A stretch of DNA of 64,000 bases, from the NCBI GenBank assembly GCA_009392285.1, contig VFGU01000012.1, positions 1 through 64,000 of the forward strand, written 5' to 3'. The position numbers and the translations under genes are program-made. This DNA is from SAR202 cluster bacterium. GTDB lineage: Bacteria; Chloroflexota; Dehalococcoidia; Lucifugimonadales; Lucifugimonadaceae. Position 1 is the stretch's first letter; every line of letters starts with the position of its first letter. Positions 31,413 to 43,754 of the stretch are shown piece after piece. Below the pieces are notes generated by a model. That model saw only the letters and a list, made by a program, of their open reading frames with translations, ran no database searches and was not told the DNA's origin.

Positions 31413-31486
31413 AGATTTACCTTTACTGTGTTTTCTGTAATTATAGTAAATATCTTTACATAAAAGAACAGCAAGCAGAAGGCAAC

Positions 31487-32683
31487 ATGAAAATAGAAAA
31501 GGTTGAGTTAAGAGAGTTAAGCGGAACCCTTAAGACAGAAAATATTTTTTGGGAAGAAAGGCTGGTAAGGCCGATAGACATTTACCCTGACTATAGGGCT
31601 GAAGAATTCAACGAAACAAAATTTGGGAGAACACAAGAGGGGCACGAATATCCTATTTCAGCAGTATTTATTGAAATCAAGACCGATGAAGGGGTTACGG
31701 GAATAGGAGGGCCAATAGACATGGCCCAAGCATACTTAATAAAAGAGCAAATTTCTCACTTATTAATAGGAAAAGATCCTCTTGCAATTGAGTTGCTGTG
31801 GGACCAAATGCATAGGTTTCAGGTCCATGGAAGGCAGGGGACGCCAATGCTTGCTTTAAGTGCAATTGATTGCGCATTGTGGGACCTAAAAGGAAAATAT
31901 TACGACACCCCGGTTTACAAACTTATTGGTGGGCCAACAAGAGAAGAGGTTCCTGCATATGCAAGCATGCTGGGCTTTAGTGTTGAGGACTTAGGTCTAG
32001 TAAAAGAGAGAGCACAACAGTTTAAGGAAATGGGTTACGTTGCCCAAAAATGGTTTTTTCGGCACGGCCCAATGAGCGGGTACGAGGGGATAAAAAAGAA
32101 TGTTTCAATGGTCAAAACTCTTCGCGAAACTTTGGGTGAAGAATATGATATTATGCTTGATTGTTGGCAAAGTTGGGATCTTAATTATGCAGTAAAAATG
32201 ATTTCTCGTATCGAAGAATATGAACCACGCTGGCTTGAGGAGGTTGCTATGCCAGACAGAATAGACACATACAGACAGGTTAGGGAAAGCACCTCAATAC
32301 CCATTTCTGGAGCAGAGCATGAATATACAAGATGGGGCTTTAAAAGGTTTGTTGATGAAGAGGCCCTAGACATATTGCAGCCAGATATTTATTGGGCTGG
32401 CGGATTAAGCGAAACAATTAAAATAGCAAACTATGCCACAGTTCATGATCTAATAACAATACCTCATGGTCACTCTTCTAGGGCAGGGATCAATTTCACA
32501 TTGACCCAATCTCCGGTTCACACGCCCTATCAGGAATTTTTAATTAAATGGAATGCTATTCATCAGTTTTTTTTAAAAACCCCAATCAACCCTATTAATG
32601 GCATGATCGGAATACCTAGTGAGCCCGGCTTAGGGATGGAAATTGATAGTTCTAAAATAGAGTCTGAAAAGGTTATTAAATAA
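31487..32683 (+). CDS. enolase-superfamily (mandelate racemase/muconate lactonizing) protein
   Basis: SAIDCALWDLKGKYYDTPVYKLIGGPTREEVPAYAS; DIMLDCWQSW, WLEEVAMPDR, SGAEHEYTRWGF. Confidence 0.93.
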   Translation: MKIEKVELRELSGTLKTENIFWEERLVRPIDIYPDYRAEEFNETKFGRTQEGHEYPISAVFIEIKTDEGVTGIGGPIDMAQAYLIKEQISHLLIGKDPLAIELLWDQMHRFQVHGRQGTPMLALSAIDCALWDLKGKYYDTPVYKLIGGPTREEVPAYASMLGFSVEDLGLVKERAQQFKEMGYVAQKWFFRHGPMSGYEGIKKNVSMVKTLRETLGEEYDIMLDCWQSWDLNYAVKMISRIEEYEPRWLEEVAMPDRIDTYRQVRESTSIPISGAEHEYTRWGFKRFVDEEALDILQPDIYWAGGLSETIKIANYATVHDLITIPHGHSSRAGINFTLTQSPVHTPYQEFLIKWNAIHQFFLKTPINPINGMIGIPSEPGLGMEIDSSKIESEKVIK

Positions 32684-35600
32684 CCGAACTAGATCTTCGT
32701 CGCCTTCTGAATTTCTTTTTCGTCGGCACCAGATTATTAGAGCTTCCTTGCTCTCTTTTAGGAAAGTTAAACAGTGAGTCGTCTTTTGTCTCCTTAACTT
32801 TCTTACCAGCAAGTTTTTTGATTTTGGCGACTCTGTTTTTAGGCTTTATCTTAGACTCTTTGTTAAGATATTGCCCCGTAAAAGAATTATTAACTGCAGC
32901 TATATTTTCAGGAGAACCCTCTGCGATTAGTTCGCCTCCACTATCCCCTGCCCCAGGGCCAAGATCAACTATCCAGTCCGCATTTTTAATAACGTCTAGG
33001 TGGTGTTCTATTAAAACAACGCTGTTTCCGGCATCCACCAGCCTATGTAGTATTTTTATGAGCGAATTGCAATCTTCAAACGAGAGTCCCGTAGTAGGCT
33101 CATCCAAAATAAATAGTGTTTTTCCTGTGGCCCTCTTTGAAAGGTAAGTAGAAAGCTTGACCCTTTGGGCCTCCCCTCCGCTTAGAGTTGTTGCAGGCTG
33201 GCCCAATTTTATATATCCAAGCCCAACGTCGTTTAATGTTTCAAGTTTTTTGCTAATCGACGGATAAGGCGAAAATATTTTTAAGGCCTCTGCCACTGTT
33301 AGGTCGAGTATTTCAGAGATTGAAAGCCCCTTGAACTTTATTTTTAGCGCCTCTTGGTTATATCTTCTTCCTTTGCAGTCTTCACAAGGAACGCTTACAT
33401 CTGGAAGAAACTGCATTTGTATTTCGTTGTAACCGGCGCCCTCGCAGTTTTCGCATCTTCCACCCTTGACATTAAAAGAAAATCGCCCCGCCTTATATCC
33501 TTTAGCTCTGGACTCTGGAACTGAAGCAAAAAGTTCCCTAATTGGCCCAAATAGTCCTGTGTATGTTGCTGGATTTGATCTTGGGGTTCTCCCTATGGGG
33601 CTCTGATCAATATTGATCACCTTATCTAGGTTCTCGGTTCCCATGATCCCTCTATGTTTTCCTGGCATTTCTCTAGAACTATGAAAGTGTTTGTACAAAG
33701 ATTTGTACAATATTTCATTTACTAGAGTGCTTTTTCCAGACCCAGAAGCACCAGTCACACACACTAACAATTGCAAAGGAACGGAAATATCTAAGTCTTT
33801 AAGGTTGTTTTCCTCAGCCCCAATAATTCTCAACTCCTTGCCTTTCTGCTTGGGCCTTCTTTTTTTAGGAATTTGGATATTTTTTCTTCCTGATAAGTAT
33901 TCACCGGTTAATGATTTATTCGAGTTAATAATATTTTTTATTGGTCCCTGAGCAGTTACACTACCTCCTAGGTTTCCTGCTCTTGGGCCAAGGTCAACAA
34001 TGTGATCGGCAGCGCGCATTATAGATTCGTCATGCTCAACAACCAAAACGGTATTTCCCAAATTTTTTAACTCTATCAAAGTGTTGATTAGCCTGTCATT
34101 ATCTATCGGGTGAAGGCCTATAGATGGCTCGTCGCAAACGTACATAACGCCAGTAAGCCCCGAACCAATTTGAGACGCAAGCCGTATTCTCTGGCCCTCC
34201 CCCCCGCTTAGCGTTGAAGTAGGCCTGTTTAAAGAAATATAGCCAAGCCCAACCTTGTCCAAAAACTTAAGCCTTGAAGAAATTTCTTTAAATATTTGCG
34301 AGCCAATTTTTAATTCGGAACTACTCAGTAAGCCCGGCTCCTTTGAGTTTTTTTCTTGAGACTTAGATATCCATTGGTAGCAATCTTTTACCGAAAGATC
34401 AGATATTTCGAAAATGTTGCTATTTAGTATTTTAACCGACAGAGCGTCTTTTTTGAGCCTCTGGCCTTTGCATTCTGAGCACCTTTTTTGAGTCATAAAT
34501 GTTTGCAAAGAGTCTCGGACAGCACCAGACTCCGAGGAATGAAACCTTTTTTCAAGTATATTTACTATTCCCGTGAATTTTGTTCTCCAAATCCTTTCTC
34601 CTCCTCTTTTTGAAGAGTACTTTACAGGATAAACATCCTTTTTTGACCCATATAAAAGTAGTTTTAAAATATCTTGGCTCAAATCTTTAACCTTCTCTTC
34701 TAAAGAAAACCCGTGAACTTCGGAAAGAGTTCTAATGAAATTATATTCCCAAGCTAGAGAGCCGTTTTTTAGTGTCCACGGGACAATAGCCCCGTCAATC
34801 AACTTTTTCTCAGGGTTAGGGATAATTAGTTCGGGCTCAATTTGTAATTTATATCCTAGACCAGAGCAAGACTTACAGGCACCATAAGGTGTATTGAATG
34901 AAAAATTTCTTGGCTCTAACTCCTCTATGCTGATGTCACAATTAGCACAAGACAGGTTTTCTGAAACTATAATATCTTCCTCAGAAGAGCTTGCTATGAT
35001 TAGCCTGCCTTCTCCGAGCGACAGACAGGCTTCTACAGACTCATTAAGCCTCGATGCATCCATGCTCTTTTTTATGATAAGCCTGTCTACAACTACCTCT
35101 ATGTTGTGCCACTTATTTTTATCTAACCTAATTTCCTCTTCAACCTCAAAAATATTTCCGTCTACTCTTGCCCTGATATAACCATCTCGTCTTATTTTTG
35201 AAATAATATTTTTGTGTTCACCCTTCATGTGTTTAATTATTGGCGCCAACAACATAATCCTTTTGTTTTCCCCCAATTTGAGTATTCTTTCTGAGATTTC
35301 TTCAATAGATTGTTTGGATACTAGTTCTCCGCACGAGGGGCAATGAGGTCTTCCTATTCTCGAAAAGAGAAGCCTTAAATAATCATATATTTCTGTCACA
35401 GTTCCGACAGTAGATCTTGGATTTTTTGAGACTCCTTTTTGATCAATTGATATTGCTGGACTAAGCCCCTCAATAGAGTCAACATCTGGCTTTTCCATTC
35501 TCCCTAAAAATTGGCGAGCATAAGCAGAGAGAGACTCCATGTACCGTCTTTGACCCTCTGCAAATATTGTGTTGAACGCAAGAGAACTTTTTCCTGAGCC

Positions 35601-35708
35601 TGAAACACCAGTTATAACAACAAATTTGTCCCTGGGGATGTCTATGCTTATATTTTTTAGGTTGTTCTCTCTAGCACCTTTAACTTTAATTTTTTTTGAA
35701 ATTGGCAT
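32676..35708 (-). CDS. uvrA: excinuclease ABC subunit A
   Basis: 1010 aa; two Walker A (GVSGSGKSSLAFNT, GASGSGKSTLVNE), Zn motifs; basic C-terminal tail KKKFRRRRRSSS. Confidence 0.98.
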   Translation of the reverse strand: MPISKKIKVKGARENNLKNISIDIPRDKFVVITGVSGSGKSSLAFNTIFAEGQRRYMESLSAYARQFLGRMEKPDVDSIEGLSPAISIDQKGVSKNPRSTVGTVTEIYDYLRLLFSRIGRPHCPSCGELVSKQSIEEISERILKLGENKRIMLLAPIIKHMKGEHKNIISKIRRDGYIRARVDGNIFEVEEEIRLDKNKWHNIEVVVDRLIIKKSMDASRLNESVEACLSLGEGRLIIASSSEEDIIVSENLSCANCDISIEELEPRNFSFNTPYGACKSCSGLGYKLQIEPELIIPNPEKKLIDGAIVPWTLKNGSLAWEYNFIRTLSEVHGFSLEEKVKDLSQDILKLLLYGSKKDVYPVKYSSKRGGERIWRTKFTGIVNILEKRFHSSESGAVRDSLQTFMTQKRCSECKGQRLKKDALSVKILNSNIFEISDLSVKDCYQWISKSQEKNSKEPGLLSSSELKIGSQIFKEISSRLKFLDKVGLGYISLNRPTSTLSGGEGQRIRLASQIGSGLTGVMYVCDEPSIGLHPIDNDRLINTLIELKNLGNTVLVVEHDESIMRAADHIVDLGPRAGNLGGSVTAQGPIKNIINSNKSLTGEYLSGRKNIQIPKKRRPKQKGKELRIIGAEENNLKDLDISVPLQLLVCVTGASGSGKSTLVNEILYKSLYKHFHSSREMPGKHRGIMGTENLDKVINIDQSPIGRTPRSNPATYTGLFGPIRELFASVPESRAKGYKAGRFSFNVKGGRCENCEGAGYNEIQMQFLPDVSVPCEDCKGRRYNQEALKIKFKGLSISEILDLTVAEALKIFSPYPSISKKLETLNDVGLGYIKLGQPATTLSGGEAQRVKLSTYLSKRATGKTLFILDEPTTGLSFEDCNSLIKILHRLVDAGNSVVLIEHHLDVIKNADWIVDLGPGAGDSGGELIAEGSPENIAAVNNSFTGQYLNKESKIKPKNRVAKIKKLAGKKVKETKDDSLFNFPKREQGSSNNLVPTKKKFRRRRRSSSVI

Positions 35709-36457
35709 TATAAATCACTAAATTTAACTGTTTTTAATTGTACACCTATTATGTCTCTAATTGAGTTCTGAATTAGTTTTCTGCAATTACTTATTTCTTT
35801 TTCTGACAGATTAAGGCTTATTAAATCTTTATAATTTTTTCTCGCTATTGTCCTGAGTATTAACTGTTGTCCTACGGTAACCTTAACGCTTTGATCGAGA
35901 AGCCTTTTAGATTCAAAGCATGTCGTACAGTAAAATCCTCCAACATTTGAAGAGAAGTAGTGATCAGACCTCTCAAGCTCTTTGTCGCAATTTGTGCAAT
36001 CAAAAATACTAATCCCAAACCCCTGATGTTTTAATAGTTCAAACTCGAAGATTAAGATGTCCAGGGTGGGTATTTTCGAGTTATGGATGTTTCTGAGGGT
36101 ATTAATTAGTAAGCTTAGTATGGAAGAGTTGTCATCATTTTCAGAAAACAAAGACTCTGCCAGTTCCATCATATATTGGGCCTTTAAGATTAAATTGTAT
36201 TCTTTTTTAATTTCTAGAAATGAATGAATTGATTCAACTTGAGAGACTGAATTTAAAGATTTGCTGGGCCTATAATATAAAGCCACATAATTTAAAGGCT
36301 CTATGTGCCCAGACAACTTTGAACTTGGTTTTTTCGCACCTCTAGCAATGAATTTCATAATGCCATCGTCTGATATTAAAGTAAAAATGCGATCAGACTC
36401 CTTATAATTTGTGCACCTAGTTATAATGCCTTTTAGGTGCTTATTAGGTGTTTTCAT
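35708..36457 (-). CDS. recO: DNA repair protein RecO
   Basis: OB-fold N-term GIITRCTNYKESDRIFTLISDDG, CxxC...CxxC Zn site; adjacent recR. Confidence 0.85.
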   Translation of the reverse strand: MKTPNKHLKGIITRCTNYKESDRIFTLISDDGIMKFIARGAKKPSSKLSGHIEPLNYVALYYRPSKSLNSVSQVESIHSFLEIKKEYNLILKAQYMMELAESLFSENDDNSSILSLLINTLRNIHNSKIPTLDILIFEFELLKHQGFGISIFDCTNCDKELERSDHYFSSNVGGFYCTTCFESKRLLDQSVKVTVGQQLILRTIARKNYKDLISLNLSEKEISNCRKLIQNSIRDIIGVQLKTVKFSDL

Positions 36458-37080
36458 TAATCAATAGATGTTCTGTTTTGAAAAGCATTAGACAGAGTAT
36501 TAAAGTCAGAATACTCGAGGTCTGTTCCAGAAGCCAAACCCCTAGCAAGCCTAGTAAGTTTAATATTTTTATAGTTTTCGGAAATAATTTTATTTAAATA
36601 CATGCCAGTCGCTTCCCCTTCTAAGGTAGGGTTTGTCGCCAAAATTATTTCTTTTGTTTCACCCCTGTTTAGCCTCTTCATTAGTTCTTCAACCTTTAGT
36701 TTTTCGGGGCCAATTCCGTTCATAGGAGATATTGCGCCATGCAGTACGTGGAACGAGCCTTTGTGAATTCCTGACATTTCTATTGTAATTGCATCAATTA
36801 CGTTTTCCACAACACATATTTGCTCAGATTCTTTTTCATAACAGTAGCCACAGTTTTCAGAATCTTTGTCGCTAGTAATAAAACAACAAGTTTTGCAGTA
36901 ACCAAGGTTTTCTTTAACTTCCTTTAAGGCCTCTGCCAACTTTAGTGTCTCTTCTTTGTTTTGAGATAAGACAAAATAAGATAATCTTTGCGCAGTTTTG
37001 GGTCCTATGCCTGGAAGAGAGGAAAAAGCGATTATTAGTTTTTGAACTTCTACTGGAAGAGAGTTTTTACCAGAAGTCAT
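36457..37080 (-). CDS. recR: recombination protein RecR
   Basis: LPGIGPKTAQRLSYFVL, C4 zinc motif, Toprim CVVENVIDAITIE. Confidence 0.96.
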   Translation of the reverse strand: MTSGKNSLPVEVQKLIIAFSSLPGIGPKTAQRLSYFVLSQNKEETLKLAEALKEVKENLGYCKTCCFITSDKDSENCGYCYEKESEQICVVENVIDAITIEMSGIHKGSFHVLHGAISPMNGIGPEKLKVEELMKRLNRGETKEIILATNPTLEGEATGMYLNKIISENYKNIKLTRLARGLASGTDLEYSDFNTLSNAFQNRTSID

Positions 37081-37083
37081 CTC

Positions 37084-37386
37084 TTAAAATAAGCCAGGGA
37101 TTTTTATTCCGCCCGTAACCTTCTTCATCTTTTTCTGTGCAACTTTGTCAGCTTTATTTGTGGCATCATTTACAGCATCTTTAATAAATTTTTCTAACAA
37201 CGACTTATCTTTTTGCTCAAAAATTTTTTCAGAGACTGTTACCTCTTGAATGGTCTTGCCTCCAACCATCTTGATTGATATTCCACCAGATGACCCTTCA
37301 GTTTCCATTTTAGCAATTTCTTCTTGAGCCTCTTTCATTTTTTCTTGCATTTTTTTTGCCTGCTTCATCATTGCATTGTTAAACAT
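37084..37386 (-). CDS. YbaB/EbfC nucleoid-associated protein
   Basis: 100 aa, MKQAKKMQEKMKEAQEEIAKMETEGSSGG; between recR and dnaX. Confidence 0.92.
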   Translation of the reverse strand: MFNNAMMKQAKKMQEKMKEAQEEIAKMETEGSSGGISIKMVGGKTIQEVTVSEKIFEQKDKSLLEKFIKDAVNDATNKADKVAQKKMKKVTGGIKIPGLF

Positions 37387-37398
37387 TTTAGTTTCCTT

Positions 37399-38982
37399 TT
37401 ACTTGTTTTTAATTTTCGCACCCATAGAAATAGCATGCTGCACAACAGGTGTCTTGATTAAAGGGTTTTGTTCATTTTTATCCCCATTAACATTATCTTC
37501 AATAAAGATTTCAAGGTCTTTTTTGAAGAAGTTATTTATGGCGCTTTGGACTTTTTCTTTAACTTTCCCATTTTTTATTTCATTTAAGAAATTTTGTTTC
37601 ATAGTATTGCTTTTAAAGGTAAGAAAAATCTTGTCTCCATTAACTTCTGGCAATACAGACTTTAACAGCCCCCCTAAGAAGTATTTGTCTCCTTTTTCTC
37701 GCCTCAATGCCGAGCACACATTGTCCCATTCCTCTTTTAATAAAGACTTTTCGGGTGCCACATTTTCTTGAACCACTGGCTCTGAAGGCGCAGACTTTTC
37801 GGGTGCCACATTTTCTTGAACCACTGGCTCTGAAGGCGCAGACTTTTCGGGTGCCACATTTTCTTGAACCACTGGCTCTGAAGGCGCAGACTTTTCGATT
37901 AAACAGGCATCAAGTATTGCAATCTCTAAGCTTATAGGCGGGTGTTCATTGGAAGGAATATCAGAATTTAAAATAACAGATGTCACTGCGCCAAGAGTCT
38001 CTAGGGAGTATTTTTTTGACAGTCCCGAATATTTGCTGATTGTGTGCTCTGTTTCTTCAAGTAAAGCAGACAGGCCATTTTTTGTATATATAAGACCTCT
38101 AAGATCTTTTAGTAATCTGTCTTTTATCATTTTAGGGTCAATGCCGTTATTAACCTCACTTTGAATAAGTGCCAAAACCTTGTCAGTTTCTTTTTCCAGT
38201 ACCAGAGAGAGAATTTCTAATGAAGCAGAATGGGCCCCCATTCCTAAAAATTTCAGCAAGTGCTCTTCGTTTATATCCTCGTCGCCAATAGATGAAATTT
38301 GCTGTAAAAGATTTTCGGCATCCCTCAAACTTCCTGATGAATTGACAGATATAAGGTCTAGTGCAGAATTATCAATTTTGATTTTTTCTTCTTTAGCAAT
38401 AACAGACAAGTGATTTGAAATTTCTCTGTGATTTATTCTCTTAAAATCAAACCTCTGGCACCTGGAAATTATTGTTAGAGGCAATGAGTCTGCTTCTGTT
38501 GTTGCAAGTATAATCACCACATTTTGCGGGGGCTCTTCTAGCAACTTTAGAAAAGCTTGTTGTGCTGCACCCGTAAGACCATGAGCTTCGTCAATTATAT
38601 AAACTTTTTTTGAACCCATGTTCGGGGCATACATTGCTTTATCTTTAATATCTCTTATGTTGTCTATAGTTCTATTTGAGGCAGCATCAATTTCAATTAA
38701 ATCAATCATTTTACCCGCATTAATAGATGTGCAAACTTCACAAAATTCTCTTTTTCCAGGCTCCTGCATAGTGCAATTAGGAGATTCGGGGCAGTTTAAT
38801 GCTTTAGCCAATACTCTTGCGGTTGTAGTTTTGCCCACGCCTCTAGGCCCCGCAAAAAGGTACGCATGGCTTGTTCTAGATTGGTCAATGGAGTTTTTAA
38901 GGGTCTGTGTTATGTGCCCTTGGTCAACAATTTCACTAAATGTTAAAGGCCTCCATTTTTGATATAAAACTCTATTATCCAT
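37399..38982 (-). CDS. dnaX: DNA polymerase III subunit gamma/tau
   Basis: YQKWRPLTFSEIVDQGHITQTLKNSI, GPRGVGKTTTARVLAKALNC, Zn site. Confidence 0.97.
   Translation of the reverse strand: MDNRVLYQKWRPLTFSEIVDQGHITQTLKNSIDQSRTSHAYLFAGPRGVGKTTTARVLAKALNCPESPNCTMQEPGKREFCEVCTSINAGKMIDLIEIDAASNRTIDNIRDIKDKAMYAPNMGSKKVYIIDEAHGLTGAAQQAFLKLLEEPPQNVVIILATTEADSLPLTIISRCQRFDFKRINHREISNHLSVIAKEEKIKIDNSALDLISVNSSGSLRDAENLLQQISSIGDEDINEEHLLKFLGMGAHSASLEILSLVLEKETDKVLALIQSEVNNGIDPKMIKDRLLKDLRGLIYTKNGLSALLEETEHTISKYSGLSKKYSLETLGAVTSVILNSDIPSNEHPPISLEIAILDACLIEKSAPSEPVVQENVAPEKSAPSEPVVQENVAPEKSAPSEPVVQENVAPEKSLLKEEWDNVCSALRREKGDKYFLGGLLKSVLPEVNGDKIFLTFKSNTMKQNFLNEIKNGKVKEKVQSAINNFFKKDLEIFIEDNVNGDKNEQNPLIKTPVVQHAISMGAKIKNK
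37745..37897 (-). repeat. tandem repeat, 48-nt unit x3 (plus 9 nt), in dnaX linker
   Basis: gacttttcgggtgccacattttcttgaaccactggctctgaaggcgca repeated identically at 37745, 37793, 37841; encodes (SAPSEPVVQENVAPEK)3. Confidence 0.97.
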
Positions 38983-39494
38983 TATCTGCTTTCTAATGAT
39001 AGTTTAGCCTTTATGTGATCTAATTTTAAGTGCTTAATAATTTCAACAGTTTTTATAAACATTTTTTGTCTCATTTTTTTATTTTTATGGTCATACCCGA
39101 GAAGATGTAAAACTCCATGAGCAAGAATAATATTTAATTCTAATTGAATCCCAGTTTTAAAGGTTTTTGCCTGATCTTTTATTTTAGGGAAAGATATGAA
39201 TATATCTCCTAAGTGCTTGAGGTTTTGGTAATTATCAAAATTTTTATCGGTTAGTTTTCCCTCTTTCCAATTGCTGTTAAATGGAAATGCTAAAACATCA
39301 GTTGTCTCGTTTTTACCTAAAAAACTGCCGTTGAGTTCTTTTAGTTTTTCATTAGATGTTATTGATAAAGAAACCGATTCATCAAAATTATTTAAAGCCC
39401 CACACTTAACAGAAGATATTATGCAGTCCTTCATACTTCTTTTGCTGACTCTTTTTTTAAAATCTGAGTCGATATCAATTAAAATCTTGCTCAT
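38982..39494 (-). CDS. ybeY: endoribonuclease YbeY
   Basis: ILAHGVLHLLGYDHKN metal motif. Confidence 0.92.
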   Translation of the reverse strand: MSKILIDIDSDFKKRVSKRSMKDCIISSVKCGALNNFDESVSLSITSNEKLKELNGSFLGKNETTDVLAFPFNSNWKEGKLTDKNFDNYQNLKHLGDIFISFPKIKDQAKTFKTGIQLELNIILAHGVLHLLGYDHKNKKMRQKMFIKTVEIIKHLKLDHIKAKLSLESR

Positions 39495-39814
39495 TGCTTT
39501 AAGCCAACTATTAAATTCGCCTCTTCTTTAATTATTTTGTATTTTGAGGTTAGCAACATCATTTGCTTATTGTATTCTGATATTTCATTAAGTTCGTCAA
39601 GGCATTGCCTAATATAAAAATTTATTTCTTTTCTATCGAACCTTTTAACCTCCAAGTATGTTATGAAGTTTATTAAATTAGGTATTACAATTTCAGATAG
39701 CGTTGTTTTTATTGAGTGGTTTTTGATCGAATAGGACAGCATCTCGGTTTCAAGCAATACTTCTTTTGCTTCTTGTATGTAACTATCAAGTCTTTTAGAA
39801 TTTACTTCATTCAT
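39491..39814 (-). CDS. hypothetical small protein
   Basis: Start set to MNEVNSKRLDSYI, avoiding overlap with divergent mutarotase gene; stop overlaps ybeY start. Confidence 0.5.
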   Translation of the reverse strand: MNEVNSKRLDSYIQEAKEVLLETEMLSYSIKNHSIKTTLSEIVIPNLINFITYLEVKRFDRKEINFYIRQCLDELNEISEYNKQMMLLTSKYKIIKEEANLIVGLKQ

Positions 39815-39844
39815 AATATAGAAATTGTTTAAGGGGTATTTTAC

Positions 39845-40168
39845 ATGAAAAGAGTAGGTTTTATTTTTAAGATAAAAGAGGCCAAGATTGATGAGTACAA
39901 AAAACATCATAGGGCAGTTTGGCCTGAGATGCTAGAGGCACTAAGGAAAAATGGATGGAGAAATTATTCCATCTTTTTAAAGCCAGACGGAACCTTGTTC
40001 GGGTATTTTGAGGCCACCACAAGTTTTCAAGATTCGCTTGAAGGTATGGCAAAAGAAGAAATCAATTCAAAGTGGCAGGAATTTATGAAACCCTACTTTG
40101 AAGATATTAATGAAAATAGACCAGATGAGTCTATGATGGAATTAGAAGAAGTTTTTCATACTGACTAA
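39845..40168 (+). CDS. L-rhamnose mutarotase family protein
   Basis: MKRVGFIFKIKEAKIDEYKKHHRAVWPEMLEALRKNGWRNYSIFL. Confidence 0.92.
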   Translation: MKRVGFIFKIKEAKIDEYKKHHRAVWPEMLEALRKNGWRNYSIFLKPDGTLFGYFEATTSFQDSLEGMAKEEINSKWQEFMKPYFEDINENRPDESMMELEEVFHTD

Positions 40169-40172
40169 CAAA

Positions 40173-42677
<2,505 letters not shown>

Positions 42678-42750
42678 TTAAATATTCATTATTTATTATA
42701 TAATTATCCCAACTACAAATCCTTTAAAACTGCAGAAAAAATAATAGAAA

Positions 42751-43740
42751 ATGATTAGCAAAGATAAACAGTTATTAATGTTAACCCGCATGATGAGAAT
42801 TCGTTTATTTGAATCTGCCTTAATAGAGTGCCAAAAGTTAGGAGAAATTGTAGGCAGCCTTCATACTTATATTGGAGAAGAAGCAGTAGCGGTAGGTGCT
42901 TGCGTAGCACTGAACGATGATGATTATATTGCCGGAAACCATCGCTCTCATGGGCACCCTATAGCTAAAGGCGGAGATATTAATAAGGCTATGGCGGAAA
43001 TATTTGGTAAGCGAGATGGTTATTGCAAGGGAAAAGGAGGATCAATGCACTTGGCTGATTTTTCTATAGGCATACTTGGAGAGTCAGGGATAGTTGCCTC
43101 TTCAGTCCCAGTTGCAACAGGCGCAGCTTTAGCCTCAAAATTAAAGAACGAAGATTTTATATCTTTAGTTTTTTTTGGAGATGGTGCTTCAAATCAAGGC
43201 GCCTGCCACGAATCTATGAATCTGGCTGCCTTATGGAAACTTCCAGTAATATTTGTTTGTGAAAATAATCAGTTTGCCGTTACTACCTCATATAAAGATT
43301 CTGTTTCAGTAGATCATATATCTGATAGAGCATCTGCATATGGAATTCCAGGGGTGTTAGTAGATGGGCAAGATGCTCTGGCAATGTATGAGGCTACAAG
43401 TGAGGCAGTTAATAGGGCGCGAAGTGGTCAGGGCCCAACTCTTATTGAAGGATTAACTTATAGATATGAAGATCATTCTTTGGGGTTAGCTTCAGTTCGT
43501 AGGGATCAGTCATATCGAAGCGATGAAGAAGTTGAAAAATGGAGAAAAAGAGATCCCATTGAAGTATTAAAGAGCAATATGATGAAGCAAAATATAATTA
43601 CACAAAAAGAATTTGACGAGATTGAAGAAAAAGAAAAGATCTCTGTAGAAAAAGCAGTTGATTTTGCAAGGAAAAGCCCTTTCCCTGAACCTAAAGAATT
43701 GTACGATGACCTCTTCACTGATCCAATAGAATATGCATAA
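42751..43740 (+). CDS. acoA: 2-oxoacid/acetoin dehydrogenase E1 alpha subunit
   Basis: RSHGHPIAKGGDINKAMAEIFGK, GDGASNQGACHESMNLAALWKLPVIFVCENN (TPP motif). Confidence 0.85.
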   Translation: MISKDKQLLMLTRMMRIRLFESALIECQKLGEIVGSLHTYIGEEAVAVGACVALNDDDYIAGNHRSHGHPIAKGGDINKAMAEIFGKRDGYCKGKGGSMHLADFSIGILGESGIVASSVPVATGAALASKLKNEDFISLVFFGDGASNQGACHESMNLAALWKLPVIFVCENNQFAVTTSYKDSVSVDHISDRASAYGIPGVLVDGQDALAMYEATSEAVNRARSGQGPTLIEGLTYRYEDHSLGLASVRRDQSYRSDEEVEKWRKRDPIEVLKSNMMKQNIITQKEFDEIEEKEKISVEKAVDFARKSPFPEPKELYDDLFTDPIEYA

Positions 43741-43754
43741 ATGGAGCAAATAAA

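Noticed and set aside
37745-37897. CRISPR array
   Set aside because: Contiguous identical in-frame units with no spacers; coding tandem repeat. Same applies to 52927-53095.
37707-37937. Plus-strand ORF with FRVPHFLEPLALKAQT repeats
   Set aside because: Antisense readout of the dnaX 48-nt repeat.
39815-39910. N-terminal extension of the 139-aa ORF
   Set aside because: Runs into the divergent mutarotase gene; internal ATG at 39814 is the likelier start.
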